Of a stretch of 64,000 nucleotides of DNA, positions 56,110 through 64,000 are shown in pieces. The notes beneath the pieces were generated by a model. The model was not told where the DNA came from. It saw only the letters and a program-made list of their open reading frames with translations, and ran no database searches. Position 1 is the first letter of the stretch; each line of letters starts with the position of its first letter. A program made the position numbers and the translations under genes. Origin of the DNA: Pedobacter helvus (lineage in GTDB: Bacteria > Bacteroidota > Bacteroidia > Sphingobacteriales > Sphingobacteriaceae). The stretch covers positions 124,001 through 188,000 of the forward strand of contig NZ_SRMP01000004.1 in NCBI RefSeq assembly GCF_005925325.1, in the 5' to 3' direction.

Positions 56110-56550
56110 CTATCCAATATTTAACATATTCGAATAACCTTTTGCAATAAGCCTGTTTTTAGAAGGTAGAAACACTTCACATTGTAGGTTAATTATGGTT
56201 CTTCCCTGTTTTATAATGCTTGTTTTTGCGGTAATCACATCTCCTTCCTTTGCTGGAGCAAAATAATCGATATTATTATTCACCGTTGTATAAGCATTAC
56301 TAAGGCCTAATGTAAAAACGGTAGCACCAATTAAGTCGTCTATAATTCCGGCGGTAATACCACCATGCAAAATTCCATAAGGATTGGTCATCTCTAAACG
56401 AACCACGTAACTGCAATGCAAACTCCCTTTTTCGGCACTAATTACTGTTGGCTTCAACCAATTCATAAAATTAGATGGCGAATTGCTAACCTCTTTTCCG
56501 ATAAAAGATTGAAAAACTTTTAATCTATCATTTGTATCTTGTTGTTCCAT
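56110..56550 (-). CDS. PaaI family hotdog thioesterase
   Basis: The protein has 146 residues. The hotdog text YGILHGGITAGIIDDLIGATVFTLG has the HGG motif and catalytic-region acid, and a C-terminal strand set (GDVITAKTSIIKQGRTIINLQCEV) completes the fold. Such enzymes hydrolyse acyl-CoA or phenylacetyl-CoA and clear stalled thioesters. The gene is divergent from the OsmC gene. A weak TATCTTCG element lies on the minus strand near 56557. Confidence 0.88.
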   Translation of the reverse strand: MEQQDTNDRLKVFQSFIGKEVSNSPSNFMNWLKPTVISAEKGSLHCSYVVRLEMTNPYGILHGGITAGIIDDLIGATVFTLGLSNAYTTVNNNIDYFAPAKEGDVITAKTSIIKQGRTIINLQCEVFLPSKNRLIAKGYSNMLNIG

Positions 56551-56622
56551 TTTTCGAAGATATAATCGTTCAATTATTTTTTGATGAAGCTTAATTTAAT
56601 AAATTTATAAAAAAATAGACAG

Positions 56623-57024
56623 ATGAATAAAAAGCAGATTACCGCGGTAGTAGAATTAGACCAATCTCGATACAAAACAAAAATATTTGCCGATGGACAT
56701 TTTATTTATGCAGATGAACCAGAAGATTTAGGCGGAACCAATGAAGGTATGGCCCCAGGTGGTTTGTTACTTGCAAGCTTAGGTAGTTGTACCGCAATTA
56801 CTGTGAGAATGTATGCAGACAGGAAACAAATCCCTTTGACCGGTATAACCATTCATCTGGCTATTTGTGCAGAGGAAGAAATGGGAAGCGGCACTACTAT
56901 TGAACGAAAAATTGAATTACACGGAGATTTGGATGAAGAACAAAGGAAACGTTTAATGATCATTGCTGACAAATGCCCTATCCACAAAATATTGAGCAAT
57001 CCGATAAAAATTATCAGCAACTAA
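56623..57024 (+). CDS. OsmC family peroxiredoxin-like protein
   Basis: The protein has 133 residues. The two redox cysteines are Cys56 (LGSCTAITVRMYA) and Cys118 (CPIHKIL), both conserved in the OsmC/Ohr superfamily. Members reduce organic hydroperoxides with a dihydrolipoyl or thiol partner. The N-terminal region with a GHFIYADEPEDLGGTNEG stretch is closer to the YhfA-like branch than to Ohr. It precedes a DUF1801 gene by 12 bases, probably an operon. Confidence 0.88.
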   Translation: MNKKQITAVVELDQSRYKTKIFADGHFIYADEPEDLGGTNEGMAPGGLLLASLGSCTAITVRMYADRKQIPLTGITIHLAICAEEEMGSGTTIERKIELHGDLDEEQRKRLMIIADKCPIHKILSNPIKIISN

Positions 57025-57036
57025 TTATTAACTTTC

Positions 57037-57474
57037 ATGTCTACCATTAAAACTAAGCCGACTGATGTAAGTGTAGAAGACTTTATCAATTCTTTTGCAG
57101 ATACCGAACAAAAGCGTAAAGACAGCTTCGAGCTTTCAAAAATCATGAGCGATTTTACTGGATTTGAACCTAAAATGTGGGGACCCAGTATCATTGGTTT
57201 TGGCTGCTATCATTATAAATCTGATAGAAGTAAACAAGAAGGAGATTGGCCGTTGGTTGGTTTTTCTCCACGTAAAGCGGCTATTTCTTTATACGTTTAT
57301 ATGGGAACCAAAGAGCAGGCGTACTTATTAGAGAATTTGGGAAAATTTAAAATGGGCAAAGCTTGTATTTACGTTAAAAAACTATCAGATATCAATATCG
57401 AAGTTTTAAAAGTATTAATGCGAGAAACCATTAAGCATTTGCAAACCAAATATGGAAGCCAATTTTTACCTTAA
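57037..57474 (+). CDS. DUF1801 (YdhG-like) protein
   Basis: The protein has 145 residues without signal peptide. DUF1801 text is visible: MWGPSIIGFGCYHYKSD, then WPLVGFSPRKAAISLYV and GKACIYVKKLSDIN. The family has an all alpha/beta fold related to iron-chaperone-like YdhG proteins, without a proven role. It lies 12 bases after the OsmC gene and converges with the phytochrome gene. Confidence 0.82.
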   Translation: MSTIKTKPTDVSVEDFINSFADTEQKRKDSFELSKIMSDFTGFEPKMWGPSIIGFGCYHYKSDRSKQEGDWPLVGFSPRKAAISLYVYMGTKEQAYLLENLGKFKMGKACIYVKKLSDINIEVLKVLMRETIKHLQTKYGSQFLP

Positions 57475-57569
57475 GAACCCGTGCAATGTAAATTGCTTGC
57501 TTAGAAATGACCTTAAATACAAGTTTGATTGCAATGTATGCGTATTGAAAGGCTATCTAATTACGTCAC

Positions 57570-59795
57570 TTAAGCAGATTTTTTAGTTTGAAAACTCATA
57601 AAAAATACGGAACCTGATCCCACTTCGCTATCTAACCAAATAGTTCCATCATGCTTTCCAAGTATACGCTTTACGATAGATAAGCCCACTCCCGTACCTT
57701 CAAAATCTTTACCTCCAGATGCTCTGCTAAACAAGTCGAAAATACGTCCATGTTCTTCTTTAGCTATGCCAATACCATTATCAGCAATAGCATAAACTAC
57801 TTCGGTAGCGGTTTGCGTTCCAGTGATTGTTACTTTAGGAAAATCGGTTTTAGAAGAATATTTTACAGCGTTACCCACCACATTAGCAAACACCTGCATC
57901 AACATTACTTTATCGCCAACAAGGTCGGGTGTGCCATTAATTTCTATTACCAAATTAGGATGTCCGTTGGCCACAATCAAATCATCGCGAAGATCTTCGA
58001 GCAACTTTTGCATATCAATACTATGCTTTTGTAATTTAGCCTGACCAACTTTAGAGTACGCTAAAACTTCATCAATCATCAACTGCATTTTTTGTGTACC
58101 AGCATCAATCCTATCTGCCATCATCACCACTTTATCCATGGATCTATCCCCTTTCTTAATCAACTGTGAATAAGATTTGATGGTTGCCAATGGGTTTTTC
58201 AAATCATGCGAAATAGTGTAACTAAAAGCGTCTAGTTCTTCGTAAGCTATCCTAAGTTTTTCATTGATCACACGAAGCTCATTTGCTTTTCTACTGATAG
58301 CGTAATTTACTTCGTCTCGAAGGGAAAGCGCTGCTTCTAATTCATGTTTTCGCCAAGCAATTGCACTTAGCTCTACCTCCTGCGACCACTCCTCAAAAGA
58401 ATTTCTGGGTGAAATGTGTGTCATTCCTTTTTCATCTTTGTTGATGATTTTTTCAGGATTTCCGGCCCATTTTACCAATGTTTTAACTTCTGGTCTAAAC
58501 CAAATCATATATTCTTTTAGATCTTTACCCAACCTGCAAGCCAAAACACCACTAGCGGTGTTTTTATATTTGCCTGCCGATGGAAATTGATCTGCAAGTT
58601 TATTGGTCGTAAAATATCCGTCTACATAGGTTTTATCGCCTAACCAATCTACCAAATCATTAATGAATGCTTCGTCGGGAACCTTGCCGGTGACATGAAG
58701 CTTATTCTCGAAATATAACGCTGCACCATCACAATTTAACACCTCTTTAAGTGTACATTCTTGATTAATCAACGCATCTTGTACCGCAATGTTGCGAAGA
58801 AGATATCTCGTTATGGTTTCTACCGACTGCCTGTGCTCTGTTGCATGCTGCTGATCTTCTTCTTGTTCTCTAAAGCTAATTGCGGAAGACAAGACCTGAC
58901 CAACCAACTTTGCGCTTTCGCGTTCCTTATAGTTGATAAACCTTGGCGTATAATTATGGCAAGCGATCAAGCCCCATAACTGATCTCCATCTAAAATAGA
59001 TACGCTAAAACTAGATGCCACACCCATATTTTTTAAGTATTGGATATGGATAGGCGACACTGCTCTTAGCGTACTATGCGTAAGATCTAAAGGCACCGCT
59101 TTCCCATTAACTGGCGGAGTTAGCAAAGCTGATGGCGAACTATGCACATCGGCTATAAGCCTTACTAAATTTATTTTGTATAGTTCTCTAGCTTGTTTTG
59201 GAATATCTGAAGCTGGGTAATGCAGACCTAGCCAAGATTCAAAATTGTCTGATTTAGCTTCGGCAACTACCTCTCCATGTCCATCGTCATGAAACTTATA
59301 AACCATGACCCTATCGTAGCCGATAATCTTTCTAATTTGCTGAGCTACATTTCCGAGTAGACTATCTACCTTTTTATCTGCTAATATCTCTGATAAAGAA
59401 CGACCAACTAAAGATTGTAGATCGTGGGTTAGATTAGATACCGCAGGTTCGAAATCTAAAATATGATATCCATTATGCAAATGAACAATCACGTTAAATA
59501 ACTTACTATTAACCTGATAAGTAAATGCGTTTTGATTAATTAATGCTTCTTGTTGGCTAGCGAAACGAACTAAACTCTCCAAACCTTGGCTAAAGTCGTC
59601 TCTAAAAATCTCTATTTTGCTTAATGGTTTATCTAAAATACTTTGAGCTGTAATGCCTGTAAATGAGATAATGTTTTCACTACAGTACTTAACTACCAGG
59701 TCTTGATCAAGAGCAAGTAAAAAACCATGTTCTTGGATACTGCCGGGTATATGTATTGGTTCAGTATCACAAGTTTCTAAATTTAAATCGCTCAT
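57570..59795 (-). CDS. bphP: Bacteriophytochrome histidine kinase
   Basis: The protein has 741 residues with the order PAS-GAF-PHY-HisKA-HATPase. The biliverdin-binding cysteine is Cys9 in ETCDTEPIHIPGSIQEHG, the usual place in bacteriophytochromes. The GAF domain has PASDIP at 194-199 and the chromophore-pocket SPIH ending at His250. The PHY tongue motif PRNSF is at 463-467. The H-box histidine is His530 in FSYTISHDLKNP, and the ATPase has NAVKYSS and DNGIGI motifs. It senses red/far-red light and phosphorylates a regulator. It is third in an operon after the response regulator and haem oxygenase genes, 103 bases after the latter. Confidence 0.96.
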   Translation of the reverse strand: MSDLNLETCDTEPIHIPGSIQEHGFLLALDQDLVVKYCSENIISFTGITAQSILDKPLSKIEIFRDDFSQGLESLVRFASQQEALINQNAFTYQVNSKLFNVIVHLHNGYHILDFEPAVSNLTHDLQSLVGRSLSEILADKKVDSLLGNVAQQIRKIIGYDRVMVYKFHDDGHGEVVAEAKSDNFESWLGLHYPASDIPKQARELYKINLVRLIADVHSSPSALLTPPVNGKAVPLDLTHSTLRAVSPIHIQYLKNMGVASSFSVSILDGDQLWGLIACHNYTPRFINYKERESAKLVGQVLSSAISFREQEEDQQHATEHRQSVETITRYLLRNIAVQDALINQECTLKEVLNCDGAALYFENKLHVTGKVPDEAFINDLVDWLGDKTYVDGYFTTNKLADQFPSAGKYKNTASGVLACRLGKDLKEYMIWFRPEVKTLVKWAGNPEKIINKDEKGMTHISPRNSFEEWSQEVELSAIAWRKHELEAALSLRDEVNYAISRKANELRVINEKLRIAYEELDAFSYTISHDLKNPLATIKSYSQLIKKGDRSMDKVVMMADRIDAGTQKMQLMIDEVLAYSKVGQAKLQKHSIDMQKLLEDLRDDLIVANGHPNLVIEINGTPDLVGDKVMLMQVFANVVGNAVKYSSKTDFPKVTITGTQTATEVVYAIADNGIGIAKEEHGRIFDLFSRASGGKDFEGTGVGLSIVKRILGKHDGTIWLDSEVGSGSVFFMSFQTKKSA

Positions 59796-59898
59796 ATAGC
59801 CAAGCTGGTGTTTTTATTTCGGATCGTATTGTTCTATGAAATTAATCAAAATACTTAAACTCACAAAGTGATTTCACTTACTTGCTCATTTTCAGTAT

Positions 59899-60453
59899 TT
59901 AAAAATAACTTTGAAACTTGGCAAAAGTATCATTAGCTACATTTACTGCAATTTGCTTCGCTTGCTCATCGCTGGCGTTAGCATTAAGGACGCTTACAAA
60001 TGCAGACCACATTTTTCCAGTTTCTGCCCCATAACCAGAAAAGAAACTGAAACCTTTCGTTATCCCATGTTTTTTTAGTATTTCTACAATGATAGGGCCG
60101 CCCATAATAGAACCCTCCATTACGTACATTGCACCCAACGCTGCTGATAAAGATGTTATTTCTGGCTGAGGCAAACCAACAGAAGGTTTAATCTCAAAAC
60201 CTAACTCTTCAATATCTGCCTTTAAATAACTGCTATTTCTACGCTCTGCGTAATCACTTAAAACTTTATTTGAAATATATGGGGCAATAGCTTTTTCAAC
60301 TGTGTTAAAATAATTGTAAAAGCTATTTAGAAAACCTGCATAATCTGCTTCAGAACGTATGCCCTTTAATTTTAGGACAACTTTTTTTTCAAGTTCCTGA
60401 TGTGACTTTTTAGTTTCTTCTTTTATACGGGCACTTAATAGTGATTGGCTCAT
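59899..60453 (-). CDS. bphO: Biliverdin-producing haem oxygenase (BphO)
   Basis: The protein has 184 residues. The proximal haem ligand is probably His18 in KEETKKSHQELE, and the distal-helix GG motif is in YVMEGSIMGGPIIVE. The enzyme opens haem to biliverdin, carbon monoxide and iron with electrons from a ferredoxin. The product is the chromophore of the phytochrome encoded next to it; linkage of the two genes is well known in other bacteria. It starts 34 bases after the response regulator stop. Confidence 0.93.
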   Translation of the reverse strand: MSQSLLSARIKEETKKSHQELEKKVVLKLKGIRSEADYAGFLNSFYNYFNTVEKAIAPYISNKVLSDYAERRNSSYLKADIEELGFEIKPSVGLPQPEITSLSAALGAMYVMEGSIMGGPIIVEILKKHGITKGFSFFSGYGAETGKMWSAFVSVLNANASDEQAKQIAVNVANDTFAKFQSYF

Positions 60454-60487
60454 TAATACTTAAATTTTAGAACAGGATAATTATCGA

Positions 60488-60847
60488 TTAAATAGTTAAG
60501 CGCTTTACTTTTCTAACCATTTCGTCAATATCAAAAGGTTTAGCGATAAAGTCGTCAGCACGGTAATAACCATTTAAATCAGACATACCTTTGTTTGCAG
60601 ACATCATCAATACCGGAACGTGAGCTAAGGTTTCGCTTGTTTTTACGCCATGGCAAAGCTCAATGCCATTTCCATCTGGTAACATTACATCCATCACCAT
60701 TAAATCGGCATCAGCAGCAGGTAGCGAGTTCTTAAACGTAGTTGCATTTGGAAACAGTGATACATCGTATCCTTCGTCTGTGAGTAATATAGAAATTACT
60801 TCACCAATATCTGGATCATCTTCTACGATCCATACTTTCTTTTTCAT
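60488..60847 (-). CDS. Single-domain response regulator of the phytochrome module
   Basis: The protein has 119 residues and consists of a receiver domain only. The acidic pocket is EDD (9-11), the phospho-acceptor is Asp53 (VMDVMLPD), the switch residue lies in MMSAN, and the lysine is Lys103 (AKPFD). No DNA-binding or enzyme output domain follows, so the signal must pass to another protein, as with CheY-like regulators of phytochromes. It is the first gene of the minus-strand unit. Confidence 0.93.
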   Translation of the reverse strand: MKKKVWIVEDDPDIGEVISILLTDEGYDVSLFPNATTFKNSLPAADADLMVMDVMLPDGNGIELCHGVKTSETLAHVPVLMMSANKGMSDLNGYYRADDFIAKPFDIDEMVRKVKRLTI

Positions 60848-60863
60848 TAGGTGTATAAGGGAA

Positions 60864-60887
60864 TATATTTGCTAACGAACAAATATA
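60864..60887. promoter_or_regulatory. Symmetrical pair of -7 elements upstream of the phytochrome operon
   Basis: TATATTTG on the plus strand (60864-60871) and its exact reverse complement CAAATATA (60880-60887) are separated by 8 bases. Each matches TAnnTTTG, one facing each way. The minus-strand element is 33 bases before the response regulator ATG; the plus-strand element is 172 bases before the PqiA-like gene. It may be a divergent promoter, an operator, or both. Confidence 0.55.
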
Positions 60888-61043
60888 AAAACTTATTGTT
60901 TGCAAAAAGATGCAATAATATCATCAATCCAAAGCTTTTATAAATTAAGGTTAAAAAAGATGGATGGTTAAGCTAAAATTTTCCTACGATCAAACAATAG
61001 TCTACCCAACTTGGTTATTAGCCGTGATACCATCAAATAACCA

Positions 61044-62372
61044 ATGTCTACAACACCCAAAGAAACTACTAACAAACCATTTGGCTTCCCTAAGATCATT
61101 TTAATCTTGGTGCTAACCATTGTGTTAATTGCACAAGCTTTTTTTGGCTTCCGCCTGCACCAATTGTCTGAAAAGCAAGAACAGCTTAAAACAGACTTTG
61201 CCGAAATCAACAGTATTTCTTTAGGGTTGTTTTCCATTAGCCAATGGCAAAATAAGATAGAGAGTATCGTTATTAGCCAAACCAGAAGCCTAGATTTAAG
61301 CCCTAAACAAAAGAAAGAACTACAAAAAGAAATTGAGGCGGTAATTGTTGCTTTAATTGATAAGGCAGAGAATTTGGTGACTGGAACAAAGAAAAAATCA
61401 TTCCGTGGGAAGATTGCAAAATTTGCTGTAAAGAATTTTATTGATGTAGATACGATTAAGAAAAAAGTTCCAGGCATTGCTCGTACCATCATTACCAAAA
61501 TAGACAACCCAAGAGCAAAAAGACAATTGGGTGCCATGGCGCTCCAAAAACTTGAGCAAATAGATGAAATCGAATCGATAGACAGTACGTTGACGGCAAA
61601 TGCTCAAATCATTAATGCGGTTTACAATCGCTATAATGTGACTAACACCGTACATCTAAATGCAAAAATAGAAACAGATTTACGCAAAACTAACCGCCAA
61701 ATGTATAATTACTGTATAGGTATGTTAGCTGGTATTGTTCTGTTTTTAGTAGCATGGGGTATTTTCCGCAAGCGCAAACAGTTTTACGCTGCGCTTTTCA
61801 TCCTTTCTCTAGTAATGGCGTTTATTTTACTAGCAGTAGGTTTAACAGCATCTATGATTGAGGTAGATGCTCGAATAGGCGCCATAGATTTTGTATTACT
61901 TGGCCAGCAAATCACTTTTCACGATCAGGTATTATTTTTTCAATCTAAAAGTATCTTAGATGTAGTGATGATACTTATTGGTGGCTCTGCGATAGATTCC
62001 ATTCTAGTTGGTGTGTTGATTTTAGCCTTCAGTATTCTTTTTCCGGTGATGAAACTGAGCTCCACAGGTATTCACCTTTTAGGGCGAAAAAGCTTAGCCG
62101 AAAATAAAATCATCAAGTATTTCGCTTTTCAGTCGGGTAAATGGAGCATGGCCGATGTTATCGTAATCGCCATACTAATGGCTTACATAGGCTTAAATGG
62201 ATTGCTGGAAACTCAATTGGCTAAAGCCGCTATTCAACCAGAGACACTAACAATTATTTCTACACACAACACGGCTTTACAGCCTGGCTATATCATTTTT
62301 ATTGCGTTCGTACTCTTTGGCTTAGTGCTTTCCACAATTTTAAAAACGATCAGCCCATATAACTGCGATTAA
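61044..62372 (+). CDS. PqiA-like membrane protein, paralogue 1
   Basis: The protein has 442 residues. An N-terminal membrane helix (about 17-37) is followed by a helical, charged extracytoplasmic region (about 40-215) and then about five further membrane segments. The C-terminal half resembles the paraquat-inducible protein A family in its pattern FFQSKSILDVVMILIGG, ILFPVMKLS and, later, GKWSMADVIVIAILMAYIGL. E. coli PqiA works with MCE-domain PqiB in lipid transport between membranes. No pqiB-like MCE gene is present here, and the N-terminal extension is unusual. The next gene is a paralogue 48 bases downstream. Confidence 0.65.
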   Translation: MSTTPKETTNKPFGFPKIILILVLTIVLIAQAFFGFRLHQLSEKQEQLKTDFAEINSISLGLFSISQWQNKIESIVISQTRSLDLSPKQKKELQKEIEAVIVALIDKAENLVTGTKKKSFRGKIAKFAVKNFIDVDTIKKKVPGIARTIITKIDNPRAKRQLGAMALQKLEQIDEIESIDSTLTANAQIINAVYNRYNVTNTVHLNAKIETDLRKTNRQMYNYCIGMLAGIVLFLVAWGIFRKRKQFYAALFILSLVMAFILLAVGLTASMIEVDARIGAIDFVLLGQQITFHDQVLFFQSKSILDVVMILIGGSAIDSILVGVLILAFSILFPVMKLSSTGIHLLGRKSLAENKIIKYFAFQSGKWSMADVIVIAILMAYIGLNGLLETQLAKAAIQPETLTIISTHNTALQPGYIIFIAFVLFGLVLSTILKTISPYNCD

Positions 62373-62420
62373 CATTAAGATATTGTATTAGTATAAACCT
62401 TGCCTAATATTTAACATACT

Positions 62421-63764
62421 TTGAAAACAGAAACCAAATCAAAATTTAAGAAAAAGATCTTACCCAATATCCTTTTGATGATGGTATTAGCTGCTCTATT
62501 GTCTACTGCATCGTACTTTGGATATAGACTTTATTCCATTTCTGCTGAACAAGAACAGTTAAAAGAAGATTATGCGACCATCAATAATATCACCTTTGGG
62601 GTATTTTCTTTAGATTTATGGACAGATAAGCTTTCTGCCGTTGTAACTGAGAAGATCAAAGGTTTTAAAATTTCGAAAGAGCAGCGAACAGAAATGAAGA
62701 AGGAAGTTGAAGAACAACTTCATGGAATGATTAACGAAGTAGTAAGAGAATTTGAAAAACCACAAAAAGGCTTAGGTAATAAACTTAAGAAATTCGCCTT
62801 TAAACAACTGGTAGATCCTAAAGAACTTCATGATCAAGTGCCTTCTTTTGCACATACTATCATTACTAGAATAAATTCGCCAAGGTCAATCAAAAAACTA
62901 AAAGGTATAGCCACTACCGAGTTTAACCAGCTAGCTGAGCAAACTTACGATAGTACGGCTACCGCACAGGCTAAAATTACCAAACATCTCTATCAAAAAT
63001 ATAAGGTAAGCAACCTAACTTCGTTTAATAAGCAGCTAGAGAGCCGTTTCGATAGCATACGAAAAGTTACTTACGACTATGCCTATGCAATGCTGGCGTG
63101 TGCGCTAGTTGTGCTTTGTCTGTGGTTTCCGCTAAGGAAACAGCAACATCTGCACAATACGTTATTTACCATGACTTTATTAATGGGGTTGGCTTTACTT
63201 ATTGTGGGTGTAACAGTGTCTATTATCGAAGTTGACGCTCGTATAAGTGCATTAGAATTGCATATATTGGGCGAAAAGTTAGTCTTCAGCAACCAAGTTT
63301 TATTTTTCCAATCGAAAAGTATTTTAGGAGTTGCACAAGTATTGATACAGCAACCTAAACCAGATTCGGTTACCGTAGGCATTTTAATTATCTTGTTCGT
63401 AATTGTTTTACCATTGCTAAGAATGGCAGCAAGAGGTATTCATTTACTGTGCAAACCATTGATCTCAGAAAACAAAATCACCAAATATTTAGCTTTCGAA
63501 TCCGAAAAGTGGGATATGGCTGATGTAATGGTAATAGGTATATTGATGACTTATATTGGACTAAATGGAATTCTAAAAAGCCAGCTTACCGATTTGAATA
63601 TCAAAAGTGATGTACTTACCACGACTACGGTAAATTTCACGTCATTACAGCCCGGCTACATTGTTTTCGTAGGTTATGTGATATTGGGTTTTGTAGTGTC
63701 TTACGTATTAAAAAACATTGCTTGTCCACCTAAAAGAGACGAGCTAGTAAACCACCAAAGCTAG
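62421..63764 (+). CDS. PqiA-like membrane protein, paralogue 2
   Basis: The protein has 447 residues and aligns along its whole length with the preceding gene product: both have SEQEQLK-type text after the first helix (here ISAEQEQLKEDYATINN), FFQSKSIL, and GKWSMADV-type motifs (here EKWDMADVMVIGILMTYIGL). The start is TTG at 62421; no ATG is near, and the TTG gives an N-terminal tail of about the same length as in paralogue 1 before the first helix, supporting it. The tandem pair must come from duplication. No partner gene for MCE transport is seen nearby. Confidence 0.65.
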   Translation: MKTETKSKFKKKILPNILLMMVLAALLSTASYFGYRLYSISAEQEQLKEDYATINNITFGVFSLDLWTDKLSAVVTEKIKGFKISKEQRTEMKKEVEEQLHGMINEVVREFEKPQKGLGNKLKKFAFKQLVDPKELHDQVPSFAHTIITRINSPRSIKKLKGIATTEFNQLAEQTYDSTATAQAKITKHLYQKYKVSNLTSFNKQLESRFDSIRKVTYDYAYAMLACALVVLCLWFPLRKQQHLHNTLFTMTLLMGLALLIVGVTVSIIEVDARISALELHILGEKLVFSNQVLFFQSKSILGVAQVLIQQPKPDSVTVGILIILFVIVLPLLRMAARGIHLLCKPLISENKITKYLAFESEKWDMADVMVIGILMTYIGLNGILKSQLTDLNIKSDVLTTTTVNFTSLQPGYIVFVGYVILGFVVSYVLKNIACPPKRDELVNHQS

Positions 63765-63834
63765 CTCAAACGCTTTCATTGTTGTGAACATAATTAATTA
63801 ACTAGCAAATTATTACAATACATTATATTGAAAT

Positions 63835-64000
63835 TTAATTAAGATATTCTTCAACCAGTTCTAACAATTTCTCTACATCGAAAGGTTTAGCTAAAAAATG
63901 TGTAGCTCCAGCTTTCAAAGCAATGTCATTTCCATCAGTACTTGCCGATATTACAATTACAGGTAAATCTTTAGTAGATGGATTTTCTCTAAACATCTTT
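63835..64000 (-). CDS. Response regulator, 3' part only (runs off window)
   Basis: The last 54 codons of a minus-strand frame end with TAA at 63835-63837. The text LPVIVISAS, then GATHFLAKPFDVEKLL, is the beta4 to beta5 region of a receiver domain with the conserved Lys in AKPF. The upstream part lies outside the window, so length and output domain are unknown. It ends EEYLN directly after the receiver fold, so it is probably a single-domain regulator or a C-terminal receiver of a hybrid kinase. Confidence 0.85.
   Translation of the reverse strand, partial: KMFRENPSTKDLPVIVISASTDGNDIALKAGATHFLAKPFDVEKLLELVEEYLN

Overview
The window is a chromosomal segment from a member of the Bacteroidota, most likely a Pedobacter-like Sphingobacteriaceae. 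The support is low GC content, a SusC/SusD pair, many lipoproteins with Bacteroidota-style lipoboxes, families typical of the phylum (DUF3667, a TPR-PD40-OmpA protein, a bifunctional nuclease with a UVR tail) and repeated use of the phylum's -7 promoter element TAnnTTTG just upstream of start codons. I count 54 protein genes, two of them worth special note: a 52-residue membrane protein at 7921-8079 and a response regulator cut by the right edge. I see no rRNA, tRNA, CRISPR array, prophage or intact insertion sequence. The species assignment is inference.

Layout. 1-12.9 kb: TPR protein, gyrA, a DUF4442 protein, an AlbA_2-domain protein, a MATE exporter, a di-haem cytochrome c peroxidase, a radical SAM protein, an orphan membrane protein, lepA, folD. 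13.2-17.6 kb: a small antitoxin/PIN-toxin pair, a Rieske protein, queE, a TPR-PD40-OmpA protein, DUF2071. 17.6-26.4 kb: recQ, mannose-1-phosphate guanylyltransferase, rlmB, dnaB, a LOG-family protein, a chromate transporter, a TPR protein. 26.5-34.7 kb: etfB-etfA, bifunctional nuclease, a nucleoside permease-like carrier, DUF3667, gcvP. 34.7-36.6 kb: a repeat-rich stretch around a serine hydrolase. 36.6-40.1 kb: a NamZ-like muramidase, an M23 peptidase and a lipid kinase. 40.2-51.2 kb: surE, an SDR, pyrG-yidC, an S9 peptidase, an M14 peptidase, a nucleoside-recognition membrane protein. 51.3-56.0 kb: susD and susC. 56.1-57.5 kb: thioesterase, OsmC, DUF1801. 57.5-60.9 kb: a complete bacteriophytochrome module. 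61.0-64.0 kb: two PqiA-like paralogues and the end of another response regulator.

Most genes are housekeeping. The most coherent accessory unit is the minus-strand set response regulator - haem oxygenase - bacteriophytochrome (60847 down to 57570). The oxygenase would make biliverdin, the phytochrome would bind it through Cys9, and the kinase would signal to the single-domain regulator. Its upstream region carries a perfect inverted repeat made of two facing -7 elements (60864-60887), and the two PqiA-like membrane genes diverge from it. The second thread is intergenic: at least five families of short palindromic or inverted repeats recur between genes, and one structured element at about 35024-35100 is not explained by any gene.
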